From Viridibacillus sp050279675 (lineage in GTDB: Bacteria > Bacillota > Bacilli > Bacillales_A > Planococcaceae), in the NCBI RefSeq assembly GCF_050279675.1, contig NZ_JBNNUK010000002.1:62001-126000 (forward strand): DNA of 64,000 nucleotides, read 5' to 3'. Of this stretch, positions 37,705-46,833 are shown piece after piece (within the stretch, counting starts at the first letter, position 1; every line of letters begins with the position of its first letter). The notes under the pieces were generated by a model. The model ran no database searches. It was not told where the DNA came from and worked only from the letters and a program-made list of their open reading frames with translations. A program made the position numbers and the translations under genes.

Positions 37705-37932
37705 TTAAAAACGTCTTAAAACAAACGTTAAAAACGGTGGAATTAGTAAATAGTTATAAAGCATGCGAATCAATTGATATATAGTTATTGTAGAGACATC
37801 CGCTCCATCTTCGTGCGCGATTATACCCATTTGATCCTTACCGCCAGGAGCTAAACTTAAAAATGCAGGCATAATGGATGTATTCTCTAAACTAACCATT
37901 ACAAAACGCTTAATAAAAAAGTAAAAGCAATT
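37705..37932 (-). pseudogene. C-terminal remnant of an AbrB-family membrane transporter
   Basis: About 64-75 codons. The translation contains LAPGGKDQMGIIAHEDGADV and, after a gap, QLIRMLYNYLLIPPFL, matching the last repeat of AbrB/ammonia-monooxygenase-like membrane proteins (PF05145), which normally have about 350 residues. An in-frame stop lies just upstream and no start with an SD is seen. Upstream (37966-38107, minus) another open hydrophobic frame without start or SD may be further debris. Judged a degraded gene. Confidence 0.7.
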
Positions 37933-38108
37933 AGTAATTCAGATGAATAATAAAATTAGGGAGTGACAGAGGCAGTATCATAGAATACATTCTTTACGAT
38001 AAAATATATCTTCTTCAAGAGGAAATGAACACGTAGATTTATTAAAAACGAAATAGTCGTTAACGGTGCAAAAGCTTGGAGACTTATTAAAATTATGTAT
38101 ATAGCAAC

Positions 38109-38145
38109 AAAAAACTGCTTCTAGCAAGCTAGTAAGCAGTTTTCT
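38109..38145 (-). terminator. Terminator of the actP-like operon
   Basis: Minus-strand stem AAAACTGCTT / AAGCAGTTTT with an inner CTAG pairing, followed by T-run, just after the symporter stop. Confidence 0.88.
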
Positions 38146-38168
38146 TAAGTTGATAGTCGAAAGATAGA

Positions 38169-39698
38169 TTATTTTATGCCAGTGTTTGCTTTAACTGTAA
38201 CTTCAGCATACTTACGAGCATCAGATTTAGCACCAACTAATGAACCAATCCAGCCTGCTAGGAAACCAGCAGGAACAGAAATGATTGCAGGGTTTGTTAA
38301 TGGGAATAAAGCAGTACCAGTAAAGATTGCAGTACCTTCTGGATTCCAAAGGTTAGGGCTTACTACTACAAGTACTAGAGCAGTTACAAGACCTGTGATC
38401 ATTGCAGCCATTGCACCAGTTGTATTGAACTTTTTGTAGTAGATTGTGTAAATGATAACAGGTAAGTTAGCACTTGCTGCGATACAGAATGCTAAAGATA
38501 CTAAGAATGCAACGTTCATTGTTTGAGCACCTAAAGCTAAGATAATAGAGAATACTGCTACACCGATAGAAGCAAGGCGAGCTGCTTTCATTTGTTCTTT
38601 TTCTGTTACTTTACCTTTTTTGATAATTTGTCCATAAATATCATGAGCAAATGCAGATGCACCAGATAATACAAGTCCTGCTACTACTGCTAGGATTGTT
38701 GCGAATGCAACCGCACAGATGAATGACATTAACATATCGCCACCAAGTGCTTGAGCTAGAAGTGGTGCAGCCATGTTACCAGCAGCATTTGCTCCGATAA
38801 TTTTCTCAGAACCTACGAATGCAGCAGCACCGAAGCCTAGGAAAATAGTTAAGATATAGAAAATACCTACGATCCAAGTTGCATAAACAACTGAACTACG
38901 GGCAGTTTTTGCATCTTTAACAGTGAAGAAACGCATTAAGATATGTGGTAAACCAGCAGTACCAAGAACTAATGCAATCATCATAGACATAGTATCTACA
39001 CCATTTGTATATTTTGCACCTGCAACTAAGTAACCTTCTCCATGTGGAGTTGCTGTTTTCATTGTATTAAACATTTCAATAATATTGAAGTTGAATTTCA
39101 TTAGAACCATTACAGAAATAATAACTGTACCAATCATCAATAAAACAGCTTTAATGATTTGAACCCAACTTGTTGCAGCCATCCCGCCCCAAAGAACGTA
39201 GATTGTCATCATAACACCAACAAGAAGTACAGCAACCCAATAATCAATACCTAATAATAATTGAATAAGTCCGCCTGCACCAACTAGCTGTGCAATCATG
39301 TAGAATAGTACAATTACAATTGTGCTTACTGCAGCAGTTCCACGAACCTTCTTTTGATCAAAGCGAGCAGTGATCATATCTGCTAAAGTGTAGCGACCAA
39401 GATTTCGTAATGGTTCAGCTACGATGTATAACACAACTAAATAAGCTACTAAGTAACCAATACTATAAAAGAAACCGTCAAATCCGAATAAAGCAATTGC
39501 ACCAGCGATTCCTAAGAATGATGCAGCTGATAAGTAGTCACCAGCAATCGCGATTCCATTTTGCCATCCGGTTAAACCCCCACCCGCAGTATAGAATTCA
39601 CTAGCTGAGTTTGTTTGCTTCGACGCAAGGTATGTAACAAATAGTGTTAAACCTACGATTGCTACGAAGAAAAAGATACCGATCATACTCATACCCAT
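38169..39698 (-). CDS. Acetate/monocarboxylate:cation symporter (ActP-like, SSS)
   Basis: 509 residues, about 13 helices. SASEFYTAGGGLTGWQNGIAIAGDYLSAASFLG (in pieces) and RYTLADMITARFDQKKVRGTAA are typical of ActP-type solute symporters. Paired with the DUF485 gene upstream (TAATG overlap), as yjcH-actP in other bacteria. Substrate probably acetate or a related short acid. Confidence 0.9.
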   Translation of the reverse strand: MGMSMIGIFFFVAIVGLTLFVTYLASKQTNSASEFYTAGGGLTGWQNGIAIAGDYLSAASFLGIAGAIALFGFDGFFYSIGYLVAYLVVLYIVAEPLRNLGRYTLADMITARFDQKKVRGTAAVSTIVIVLFYMIAQLVGAGGLIQLLLGIDYWVAVLLVGVMMTIYVLWGGMAATSWVQIIKAVLLMIGTVIISVMVLMKFNFNIIEMFNTMKTATPHGEGYLVAGAKYTNGVDTMSMMIALVLGTAGLPHILMRFFTVKDAKTARSSVVYATWIVGIFYILTIFLGFGAAAFVGSEKIIGANAAGNMAAPLLAQALGGDMLMSFICAVAFATILAVVAGLVLSGASAFAHDIYGQIIKKGKVTEKEQMKAARLASIGVAVFSIILALGAQTMNVAFLVSLAFCIAASANLPVIIYTIYYKKFNTTGAMAAMITGLVTALVLVVVSPNLWNPEGTAIFTGTALFPLTNPAIISVPAGFLAGWIGSLVGAKSDARKYAEVTVKANTGIK

Positions 39699-40090
39699 TA
39701 GTAATCACCATCCTTTACTTTCTCAATAATCGATTCTGCTTCTTGGTCAAATTTGTTTGCTTTACTCACATAAGTCATACATAAAATCCATGTCATGATA
39801 AATTGTGCTAAAGCAAAAACCCATACCAATGGAATGTCACCAATAACTTTGACATTTAGAACTGTAGTGAATGACGTTAAGACTGGTAAAGTGAAGTAGA
39901 AGAGTAAGAAGAAGATTGAGACCGGAACGATAAATGAATTCTTCTTTTTCACTAATGTCTTAAAATCTTGACTACTAGCAATTGCTACATAATCATCAGC
40001 AGTAATCTCTTTTTTACGTTTCTTAGTAGTTTTTTCAGAAGAGTCTGAATTATTAACACCTTCGAGAACGCTTTCAAGTTTGTGATCCAT
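39698..40090 (-). CDS. DUF485 small membrane protein (YjcH-like)
   Basis: 130 residues: charged N-terminal 45 residues, then DUF485 with DFKTLVKKKNSFIVPVSIFF and two helices, ending in a charged tail. Partner of the downstream ActP-like symporter. RBS AAAGGGGGAA before ATG. Confidence 0.9.
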   Translation of the reverse strand: MDHKLESVLEGVNNSDSSEKTTKKRKKEITADDYVAIASSQDFKTLVKKKNSFIVPVSIFFLLFYFTLPVLTSFTTVLNVKVIGDIPLVWVFALAQFIMTWILCMTYVSKANKFDQEAESIIEKVKDGDY

Positions 40091-40239
40091 TGAATTTCCC
40101 CCTTTATAAAAAGTAAGAGTTAGCAGTGATTACCAAAACCCTTGAGATAATCATATTCAAATTGGTCTAAAATAGCAATCTTTTTCTATGAAAAAATTAA
40201 AAAAATTCTATTTTATGGTGGTTTTTTTCTGTATAAATC

Positions 40240-40290
40240 AAAAAAATCCTAATTTCAACATCGAATTAAGATGAGGGAATTAGGATTTTT
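40240..40290 (-). terminator. Terminator of the MATE/GNAT genes
   Basis: AAAAATCCTAATTTC and GGAATTAGGATTTTT pair around an 18-base loop; the minus-strand side ends in a T-run. The rest of 40091-40431 is AT-rich spacer with no gene. Confidence 0.82.
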
Positions 40291-40431
40291 ACTAAAAATA
40301 CACAAAATTATTATCAAAAATCACGTAATATCAGTAAAATCGTTAATATTATAGTTCAATTATAATGTCGGTTTAGAAAATATGTGTATAAGCGAGTAAA
40401 TATATATATTTAATTACGAAATAATATATTA

Positions 40432-41787
40432 TTATACAGTATTTCCCAATTCTTTTTCCGGTAATACATTACGAAAAAGTTTTTTAACTATTAATAGAGC
40501 AATTATTGTGAGCCCTTCAGCTAAAGGAAAAGCTAACCAAATATATTGCGTCCCAAAATAGTTAGGTAAAATCCAAAGTAATGGTAAAAATAATACTAGA
40601 CTTCTTGCCATGATGATAAACATAGATAATCGGATTCGCTTGATCGCTTGATAGTATTCAGCCATAATTAAGTTGAAACTTAAAAACAAATAGCCGATGA
40701 AGAAATAGAAAATTCCCTCTTTCGTAAAAGCAATAACTTCTGGGTCCTTCACTCCGAATAACGTAATCATAGGATCTGCAAATAACCAACCAATTAGTAA
40801 GACAGTTACACCAAACCCAACACCAGTTATTAAACCAATTTTTAAAAATGATTGTAAGCGACTATACAGCTTGGCGCCGAAATGAAAACTTACGATAGGT
40901 TGAAGGGCGGCACCTATTCCAAGGAAAAGCATTAAGAAAACAACATGTAAGTAATTGACTACTGCATAAGCAGTTACACCTATTTCACCAACGAAATGGC
41001 TAAATGTAATATTATAAGCCACGACTATAATTGCTGCAGACCCTTCAACAACAAAACTTGGTGAGCCGATTTTTAGTATTTCAGCCATCGATTTATAATC
41101 AATTGTAAATCTAACAAATCGAAGTACACTTTCTTTGCGAACAAAATGATACAGTAAAACAATGACGCCAACAACTGTAGAAAGTACAGTTGCATAAGCG
41201 GCTCCAGCTACACCCATATCCATCATGAAAATGAAGATATAGTTGAAAATGATGTTTAAAACTGAAGTGGTAATTAACCCAATCATAGCTAGTTTTGGGT
41301 TACCATCATTACGGATGAAAATACTTAAAATATTCTCTAATACATAGACAATACCAAATAGTAAAATAACATGTAGATAATCTTCTACATAAGGAAGGAT
41401 TTCATCACTTGCACCAAATAAATAAGCAATTTCTTGTTGCTTCCATAAGCTGAAAACTACTAAAACGCCGACAATTGAAATAGCTAAAACAAATGACTGT
41501 GTAAAAATCGAACGAGCTTTAACTACATTTCCTTGACCAATTGAAATGGAATATAATGTAGCTCCTCCCATGCCGATCCACAAAGAAATTGACAAGAGAA
41601 TTGAGAAAATAGGTACAGCAATATTTACACCCGCAAGTGCTTCTGGACCAATCCCGTTACTAACAAATATGCCATCCACTAAAATATTGATAGACATTAA
41701 AATCATCCCTAAAAGAGAAGGGAATAAATAAGATGCAAAAACCTTAGGCACCGAATTATTTTGTAATTTAAAAGTTGACTCTGACAT
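40432..41787 (-). CDS. MATE-family efflux transporter (MepA-like)
   Basis: 451 residues, two six-helix halves. VDGIFVSNGIGPEALAGVNIA and IGMGGATLYSISIGQG in the first half and GIGAALQPIVSFHFGAKLYSR in the second are MATE signatures. Exports cationic drugs or metabolites in exchange for Na+ or H+. RBS AAGGAG. Lies 57 bases after a GNAT gene, probably co-transcribed, and close to a MerR regulator. Confidence 0.92.
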   Translation of the reverse strand: MSESTFKLQNNSVPKVFASYLFPSLLGMILMSINILVDGIFVSNGIGPEALAGVNIAVPIFSILLSISLWIGMGGATLYSISIGQGNVVKARSIFTQSFVLAISIVGVLVVFSLWKQQEIAYLFGASDEILPYVEDYLHVILLFGIVYVLENILSIFIRNDGNPKLAMIGLITTSVLNIIFNYIFIFMMDMGVAGAAYATVLSTVVGVIVLLYHFVRKESVLRFVRFTIDYKSMAEILKIGSPSFVVEGSAAIIVVAYNITFSHFVGEIGVTAYAVVNYLHVVFLMLFLGIGAALQPIVSFHFGAKLYSRLQSFLKIGLITGVGFGVTVLLIGWLFADPMITLFGVKDPEVIAFTKEGIFYFFIGYLFLSFNLIMAEYYQAIKRIRLSMFIIMARSLVLFLPLLWILPNYFGTQYIWLAFPLAEGLTIIALLIVKKLFRNVLPEKELGNTV

Positions 41788-41844
41788 TAATAATACTCCT
41801 TAACACGGAGAAGCACACATTTCCGTTTATAATGTGGGGTTAAA

Positions 41845-42291
41845 CTATATAGCTTTAACCATAACCTTCTCGTTGTGAACATCTAGTTCACCATTAAATT
41901 TAAAACCAAATTTCTTATATAAATGAATTGCCCCAGGATTATCTTCATATACACTTAAATATATTTTTTGACAATTAAATTCATTTGTTAATTTCTCGAT
42001 TAATGCTTGAAGCATAATCTTTCCTAACCCTTGCCCTTGGAATTTAGCATCTATAAGGAATCGATCTAACCAAACTTGATCTCCATCCTCATTTGGGAAT
42101 AATGCATACATAGCAAAGCCGACCAACTTGCTATTTGCGTATAATCCAACAGGGTGGTAATGTAAATCTTCTTTTGCTTCTTGCAAACATTCTTGAGGTG
42201 TTTCAATAAAACCTTTTTGCTCTTTTGCCACACTTAATTTCATGATGGCACTTTCATTTTCTTGCGTTACGTCATGAATCTCTATACTCAT
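41845..42291 (-). CDS. GNAT acetyltransferase (spermidine/spermine type)
   Basis: 148 residues. Acetyl-CoA site RFLIDAKFQGQGLGKIMLQALIE (motif A, Q-G-x-G-L-G-K) and VYEDNPGAIHLYKKFGF motif B; DRFLID suggests the SSAT/BltD-like group. In Bacillus subtilis bltD sits with a drug pump and MerR regulator, much like here. RBS AAGGGAAC. Confidence 0.85.
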   Translation of the reverse strand: MSIEIHDVTQENESAIMKLSVAKEQKGFIETPQECLQEAKEDLHYHPVGLYANSKLVGFAMYALFPNEDGDQVWLDRFLIDAKFQGQGLGKIMLQALIEKLTNEFNCQKIYLSVYEDNPGAIHLYKKFGFKFNGELDVHNEKVMVKAI

Positions 42292-42365
42292 GACTATCAG
42301 TTCCCTTCAATAGAAAAAAATTATTTTTACTTACCATTTCACATGGTATATTAGAAATGATAAGG

Positions 42366-42382
42366 TATACGGTAACCGTATA
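42366..42382 (+). promoter_or_regulatory. Perfect 17-bp palindrome, probable MerR operator
   Basis: TATACGGT-A-ACCGTATA, followed by TATAGT overlapping its end as a -10 element, as in BmrR/BltR-type promoters. It lies 20 bases before the merR-family gene. A related site is found at 44794. Confidence 0.7.
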
Positions 42383-42401
42383 GTCAAGGGAGATCACTTA
42401 A

Positions 42402-43229
42402 ATGAGCGAAAATTTACGTAAATACTTCACAACCGGTGAATTTGCAAAAATCTGTCATGTAAAAAAACAAACGCTTTTTCATTATGATGAAATTGGTTTA
42501 TTAACACCTGAAATCAAAACAGCAAAAGGCTATCGATATTATTCTTACCAACAATATGAAGTTTTTGCTGTCATAGAGTTATTAAAAGAGCTGAAAATGC
42601 CGTTAAAAGAAATAAGAGCTTTTTTACAAAATACAACGCCAATTGAATCAATTGAATTATTAGAACAACAAGCAAAATTGATTGAGAAAAAAATTGAAAA
42701 TCTTACTCATCTACGAGAAATACTTAATACTAAATTAGCCATAACAAAAAACGCATTACAAACCAACTTTGAAAGTATTTCATTAGTGTATTCTGATGAA
42801 GAGTTGCTATTACGAAGTGACAGTACACTAGACACTACAGACAAGGAATTTCTTAAATCGGTTTCCAACTTTATCAACTATAGTGACAACTATGAGTTAT
42901 ATAGTGGCCATCCAATTGGAGCAATCCTACACAAAGATAAAATAATGGAGAGGGATTTTGAGAATTATTCATATTTATACACTAAAATGAAAAAAGGTTG
43001 GCAGGGAGAGAACATTTGGACGAAACCATCTGGCCTTTATATCGTCGGATATCATATAGGCGAGGAAGTCAATATTTTTGAAACTTATGATAGGTTGATT
43101 GCGTATAGTATAGAGCATCAGTTACAATTAAAAGGCTATTCATATGAAGAATATATTTTAGATGCAGTATCAGTTAATGACATTGAAAATTACGTTACTA
43201 AAATAATGATTGAGGTTGAAAAAAGTTGA
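42402..43229 (+). CDS. MerR-family regulator with effector-binding domain
   Basis: 275 residues. Winged-helix MerR domain at 1-75 (FTTGEFAKICHVKKQTLFHYDEIGL), coiled coil at about 80-120, then a GyrI-like ligand domain (YIVGYHIGEEVNIFETYDRLIAY). Same build as BltR/BmrR multidrug regulators. Divergent from the GNAT-MATE pair and next to a palindromic operator, so it likely controls these genes and itself. Confidence 0.9.
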   Translation: MSENLRKYFTTGEFAKICHVKKQTLFHYDEIGLLTPEIKTAKGYRYYSYQQYEVFAVIELLKELKMPLKEIRAFLQNTTPIESIELLEQQAKLIEKKIENLTHLREILNTKLAITKNALQTNFESISLVYSDEELLLRSDSTLDTTDKEFLKSVSNFINYSDNYELYSGHPIGAILHKDKIMERDFENYSYLYTKMKKGWQGENIWTKPSGLYIVGYHIGEEVNIFETYDRLIAYSIEHQLQLKGYSYEEYILDAVSVNDIENYVTKIMIEVEKS

Positions 43230-43259
43230 TATCCATTGGCGTTATGGGGGATGCATCAG

Positions 43260-44135
43260 ATGACTGTACAAATTCAACGACCATCGGATATACCATTACT
43301 AGCAGTATTCTTAGAAATGATGAATAATCAGAAAGAGCATCATATTGGCTTTTGTGGTTTAGAGCGACATACTATCCATTCCAAGCTTACTTATTATTTC
43401 TCTGATTTGCCATTAAAAGAATCTTTCGTAGTCGCTTATGATCGTGGAGAAATTATAGGGGCGCTTGGTTTTGATGTCTACATGAATTTAAACAAAGCAA
43501 AAGTTTGTGGACCGTTTGTCAAATATCCAGGAAAATATCCTTATTTAGCAGAAGATATGTGGCTGGCACTAAATAGGGACATGCCAACAAAACTGCGAAC
43601 ATTTGAATTTCTCGTAAATGAAAATAACTATAGCATTCGCCAGCTACTAATAAAGCTACAGGCAAATGAAGTGAAACGAATGTATTTAACAAAGGCATTG
43701 AGAGATTCTGTTGAAAACTATACTAATGAAGAAACATCTGAAATACAATGGAATGTTCATCCTTTTCATTTATCATTTTGTAAGTTCTTACAAATAGACG
43801 AAGACGAATGGCAAAAGTTCACATCTAATTTAAATGAGGACCAAAAACTATTTTTCTACATAGATGAAGTACAAAATATTTCGGGGTATTCATATGTAAG
43901 AGTTGAACCGATGCACTATTTGGGAGAAATTCACCATTATACATTTCAAAACTTACAGAAAGAAAAGCGTACTCAGTTATTAAGGAAATCATTGATGCAT
44001 ATCTTTTCCTATCATCCTTTTACACGTACTGAGTTATTTTTAGATGTAGATGAACAGATGGATGTTTTTACAGATGCAGGTTTCAAAGTAACTGATGAAA
44101 TGATCTATTATCAATTTATTAAAACGACTGAATAA
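43260..44135 (+). CDS. Two-domain GNAT-like protein
   Basis: 291 residues from ATG 43260 (GGGGG nine bases upstream). The N-terminal half has a GNAT-like core (FVVAYDRGEIIGALGFDVY) and the C-terminal half a second, diverged copy (FFYIDEVQNISGYSYVRVEPMHYLGEIHHYTF). Function unknown. Probably co-transcribed with the merR-family gene 30 bases upstream. Confidence 0.7.
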   Translation: MTVQIQRPSDIPLLAVFLEMMNNQKEHHIGFCGLERHTIHSKLTYYFSDLPLKESFVVAYDRGEIIGALGFDVYMNLNKAKVCGPFVKYPGKYPYLAEDMWLALNRDMPTKLRTFEFLVNENNYSIRQLLIKLQANEVKRMYLTKALRDSVENYTNEETSEIQWNVHPFHLSFCKFLQIDEDEWQKFTSNLNEDQKLFFYIDEVQNISGYSYVRVEPMHYLGEIHHYTFQNLQKEKRTQLLRKSLMHIFSYHPFTRTELFLDVDEQMDVFTDAGFKVTDEMIYYQFIKTTE

Positions 44136-44156
44136 GTCAGTTTAAGGTGGGCGGTT

Positions 44157-44636
44157 GTGTTGTCAAAGAAAATATTCGTATTAACAGGAGCACTATTAAT
44201 TGTGGTATTAGTAGGGTATTATTTTTTAATTGTGCATTCCGATATAACAAGGCATGCAGAGCGAATGATAGAAGCGAAAATTCCAAAGGGAGCTGTACTA
44301 GTATCTAAAAGTGACAGGCATAAGCAGTTCAAAACTAACGGAGAATTTTATGCTGAATACCTTTTGAAACCAAAGCAAATTAAAAGATTTAAAGAATCAA
44401 TTGCAGAACACGACAAGTGGCAACCATTACCTGCTAGTGAAGAATTTCAACAATTAGTAGCTAAGCAAATTCAACACGCTCTACCAACTGATGAACAGAC
44501 CGGAAAATACTACTTTAAGAACAATGAAAATGACGACTCAGTTCAAGATATTATGAATAGTGAGACATACGACTTTACAGTAGCCGTTTTAAATGAACAG
44601 GCTGGTAAACTATATATTTTGAAAAAAGTACGGTGA
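44157..44636 (+). CDS. Membrane-anchored hypothetical protein
   Basis: 159 residues. One N-terminal membrane helix (about 5-26), then a soluble domain predicted outside the membrane. No motif recognised. GTG start with AAGGTGG seven bases upstream; last gene of the merR-family gene's run, followed by a terminator. Confidence 0.7.
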   Translation: MLSKKIFVLTGALLIVVLVGYYFLIVHSDITRHAERMIEAKIPKGAVLVSKSDRHKQFKTNGEFYAEYLLKPKQIKRFKESIAEHDKWQPLPASEEFQQLVAKQIQHALPTDEQTGKYYFKNNENDDSVQDIMNSETYDFTVAVLNEQAGKLYILKKVR

Positions 44637-44737
44637 AACGAATAGTATTGATTAGAACATCATTTTACCCGTCAATTTTCCACCTTCGTTTTTAAAATTA
44701 GAAGTAGAGAAGAACTTTACTCTTCACTAATTTAACT

Positions 44738-44770
44738 AAGACTGCTTAAATTCTTTAGCAGTCTTTTTTG
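44738..44770 (+). terminator. Terminator after the membrane-anchored protein gene
   Basis: AAGACTGCT / AGCAGTCTT stem, ten-base loop, T-run. Confidence 0.88.
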
Positions 44771-44793
44771 TTTCCAAAAGTATGAAAGTTCTA

Positions 44794-44812
44794 TACTATA
44801 AACCGTATAGTA
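44794..44812 (+). promoter_or_regulatory. Second MerR-like operator
   Basis: Dyad TACTATA-AACCG-TATAGTA. Its AACCGTATAGT is identical to the right side of the palindrome before the merR-family gene, and TATAGT can again serve as -10. It sits 28 bases before the MBL-fold gene. Confidence 0.6.
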
Positions 44813-44839
44813 AATAATTCGAGATAGGAAGTGATAGAT

Positions 44840-45817
44840 TTGATAAGTATTAAGAAAAAGTCTCGTTCAGTTTATCCAATCATAGTGCCTACAAGTTATG
44901 GTAATGTAGGCACTATTAATAGTTACATATTAAATGACGGAGATACATTATCTTTAATAGATGCAGGGATTCATACAGAGAAATACAAAGATGCACTCAT
45001 TACTACATTAGCAGCTAATGGTTATCAAATAAGCGATTTATCTCGTATTCTATTGACACATCATCATGAAGATCATGTTGGTCTAGTCAATTGGATTCTA
45101 CAGAAAAAAGATATCCCCGTATATGCACATCATGAAGCCATTCCTCGTCTAATGGTAGAACAAGAATTTCTCGTAATGAGAAAGAATTTCTTTACGGAAC
45201 TATACATATCTATGGGTTGCATAGAAGAAGCACAGCCACGCCTTGAAAAATTGCAACAGACAATTGAACATGTAAATGAAAACACTCTACAAACAATCAT
45301 TCGTCCATTAGGGGAGGGGGATAGCATCTTAGGAATGAAAGTATTAGAAACTCCCGGGCATTCTGTTGATTCTATAAGTTTTTATGACGAGGAAAGGCAA
45401 TGGCTATTAGCAGGGGATGTTGTATTAAAAACGACTTCTTCAAATGCAATTGTAGATCCAGATTTAAAAGGGAACCGTCTACATACCGTGAGACAACATA
45501 AGGAATCTTTAAAAAGGCTAAAGCAGTTAGATGTTGAATACCTTTTTGCTGGACATCAAGAAATTATTGAAGACCATCAACATGTCATTTCGCAAAAGCT
45601 AGATAAAATGCAACATAAAGCGAATCGTTTATATTCCGTTATTAAAGAAGGGACGCACCTTCCAAAAGAAATAGCTCAAGAATTATATCGGCATAAATAC
45701 AATACAGAGTTTTCCCTCGTCATGTCAGAAGTCATTGGCTATTTAGACTATTTAGAAGTAGAAGGACTCTTAAAAAAATCATTGCAAAATGGCATATGGT
45801 ACTATAAAGCACTGTAA
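44840..45817 (+). CDS. MBL-fold metallo-hydrolase (glyoxalase II-like)
   Basis: 325 residues. Zinc motif LLTHHHEDHVGL, then LETPGHSVDS and AGDVVL, FAGHQEI; C-terminal winged-helix-like segment. Typical of the large hydroxyacylglutathione-hydrolase-like group of Firmicutes; substrate unknown. The TTG at 44840 is chosen because AGGAAGTGA (near-perfect SD) ends five bases before it; GTG at 44831 overlaps that SD. Confidence 0.85.
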   Translation: MISIKKKSRSVYPIIVPTSYGNVGTINSYILNDGDTLSLIDAGIHTEKYKDALITTLAANGYQISDLSRILLTHHHEDHVGLVNWILQKKDIPVYAHHEAIPRLMVEQEFLVMRKNFFTELYISMGCIEEAQPRLEKLQQTIEHVNENTLQTIIRPLGEGDSILGMKVLETPGHSVDSISFYDEERQWLLAGDVVLKTTSSNAIVDPDLKGNRLHTVRQHKESLKRLKQLDVEYLFAGHQEIIEDHQHVISQKLDKMQHKANRLYSVIKEGTHLPKEIAQELYRHKYNTEFSLVMSEVIGYLDYLEVEGLLKKSLQNGIWYYKAL

Positions 45818-45821
45818 TAAC

Positions 45822-45870
45822 AAAAACCACACCAACTATGAGTTATGAGTGGTTGGTGTGGGTTTTGTTT
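45822..45870 (+). terminator. Terminator after the MBL-fold gene
   Basis: AACCACACCAAC / GTTGGTGTGGGTT stem with T-rich tail. Confidence 0.85.
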
Positions 45871-46027
45871 AGTTATTAGTCCCTCATTTCCCTTGTAAGC
45901 CTCATTCAATCTTCCCTCCCTCATTTTGAATGATAGTATATATCGTTTAAAACACCTTTATGGTTTGCTAAACGTTTTGTCCTCCATTCATAACTACTTT
46001 TTAAAATTCCTCCTTCACATTCACCAA

Positions 46028-46344
46028 CTAAAATCCGGAATTTTCAAACTTTCCTATAATATTTGAATATCCATATAAATCAATCATTTTAGACAACTTA
46101 TTATAGATTGAAATTAGTCCCTCTATCGCTTCAAGTCTTTCACTAGTTATTTGTTTATTTTTTTATATTATTATATTCAATTGTGTTTTTTCTTTATAAA
46201 GTATTTGAACTTTTGATCTTTGGCTAAAGTTTTTAAAACCACCGTAGCTTCTTCTACCTCATTCATTAATCATAGTTCTTCTACAAAATTTAAATAAATT
46301 GTAAATTTAGGTTTATAATTATACTTTTCTAATTTCCTTTCAAC
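46028..46344 (-). pseudogene. Decayed unidentified gene
   Basis: Two coding-like frames on the minus strand: 46344 to 46177 (with one internal stop at 46270-46272, e.g. EKYNYKPKFTIYLNF then NEVEEATVVLKTLAKDQKF) and, after a frame change, 46162 to 46028 (TSERLEAIEGLISIYNKL, MIDLYGYSNIIGKF). No start codon with SD. The codon-like composition suggests a former gene; the family is not recognised. The rest of 45871-46620 is AT-rich with no gene seen. Confidence 0.4.
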
Positions 46345-46632
46345 TTAATTACTTTTAACCAAAAATATATATTTAATTAAAATATACTTTATTAATACAT
46401 AATGACTATATATTGTAATTAAAGTTATTTATAACCTAATTATCTTTTGCTTCGGTTTTAAGTAAGAATTTTTTGAATAATATGTACTCAGCTGTTGTTT
46501 GATCTATTTGAAATTGGATATTAATTGTAAAAGTTGCATATTATTAATCCAATATTAACAATTATTAACTAATATAACGTAGTTTTTCATATTCAATTTA
46601 TTGTTAAAATAGGGAGGGCACGAAAAACAAAA

Positions 46633-46679
46633 ACGATTCGAGACGTGTAATGATGCGTATATAGCATTCTCGAATCGTC
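46633..46679. repeat. Imperfect long hairpin before the recombinase gene
   Basis: Arms ACGATTCGAGA (46633-46643) and TCTCGAATCGT (46669-46679) are perfect inverted copies; the 25-base loop can form a smaller AATG.TGC/GCATT pairing. Purpose unknown: could be a small structured RNA or a mobile element trace. Confidence 0.55.
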
Positions 46680-46766
46680 TGAGAGTGAAATTGAAGCAAC
46701 CTAATTTTTAGGAGATAATAAGCGGTTTTATAAGGAGAGTTTTGATGGAAAATGTTTTTTCAATAA

Positions 46767-46796
46767 AAGGTTCCCAAATACACATTTGGGAACCTT
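46767..46796. repeat. Perfect 13-bp inverted repeat upstream of the recombinase gene
   Basis: AAGGTTCCCAAAT and ATTTGGGAACCTT flank ACAC. No T-run follows on the plus strand, and the right arm is 24 bases before the ribosome binding site of the recombinase gene. Operator, recombination site or a bidirectional hairpin. Confidence 0.75.
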
Positions 46797-46833
46797 ATTT
46801 GTGCTAAAATAGTAGTATAAGAGGTGACGAATT

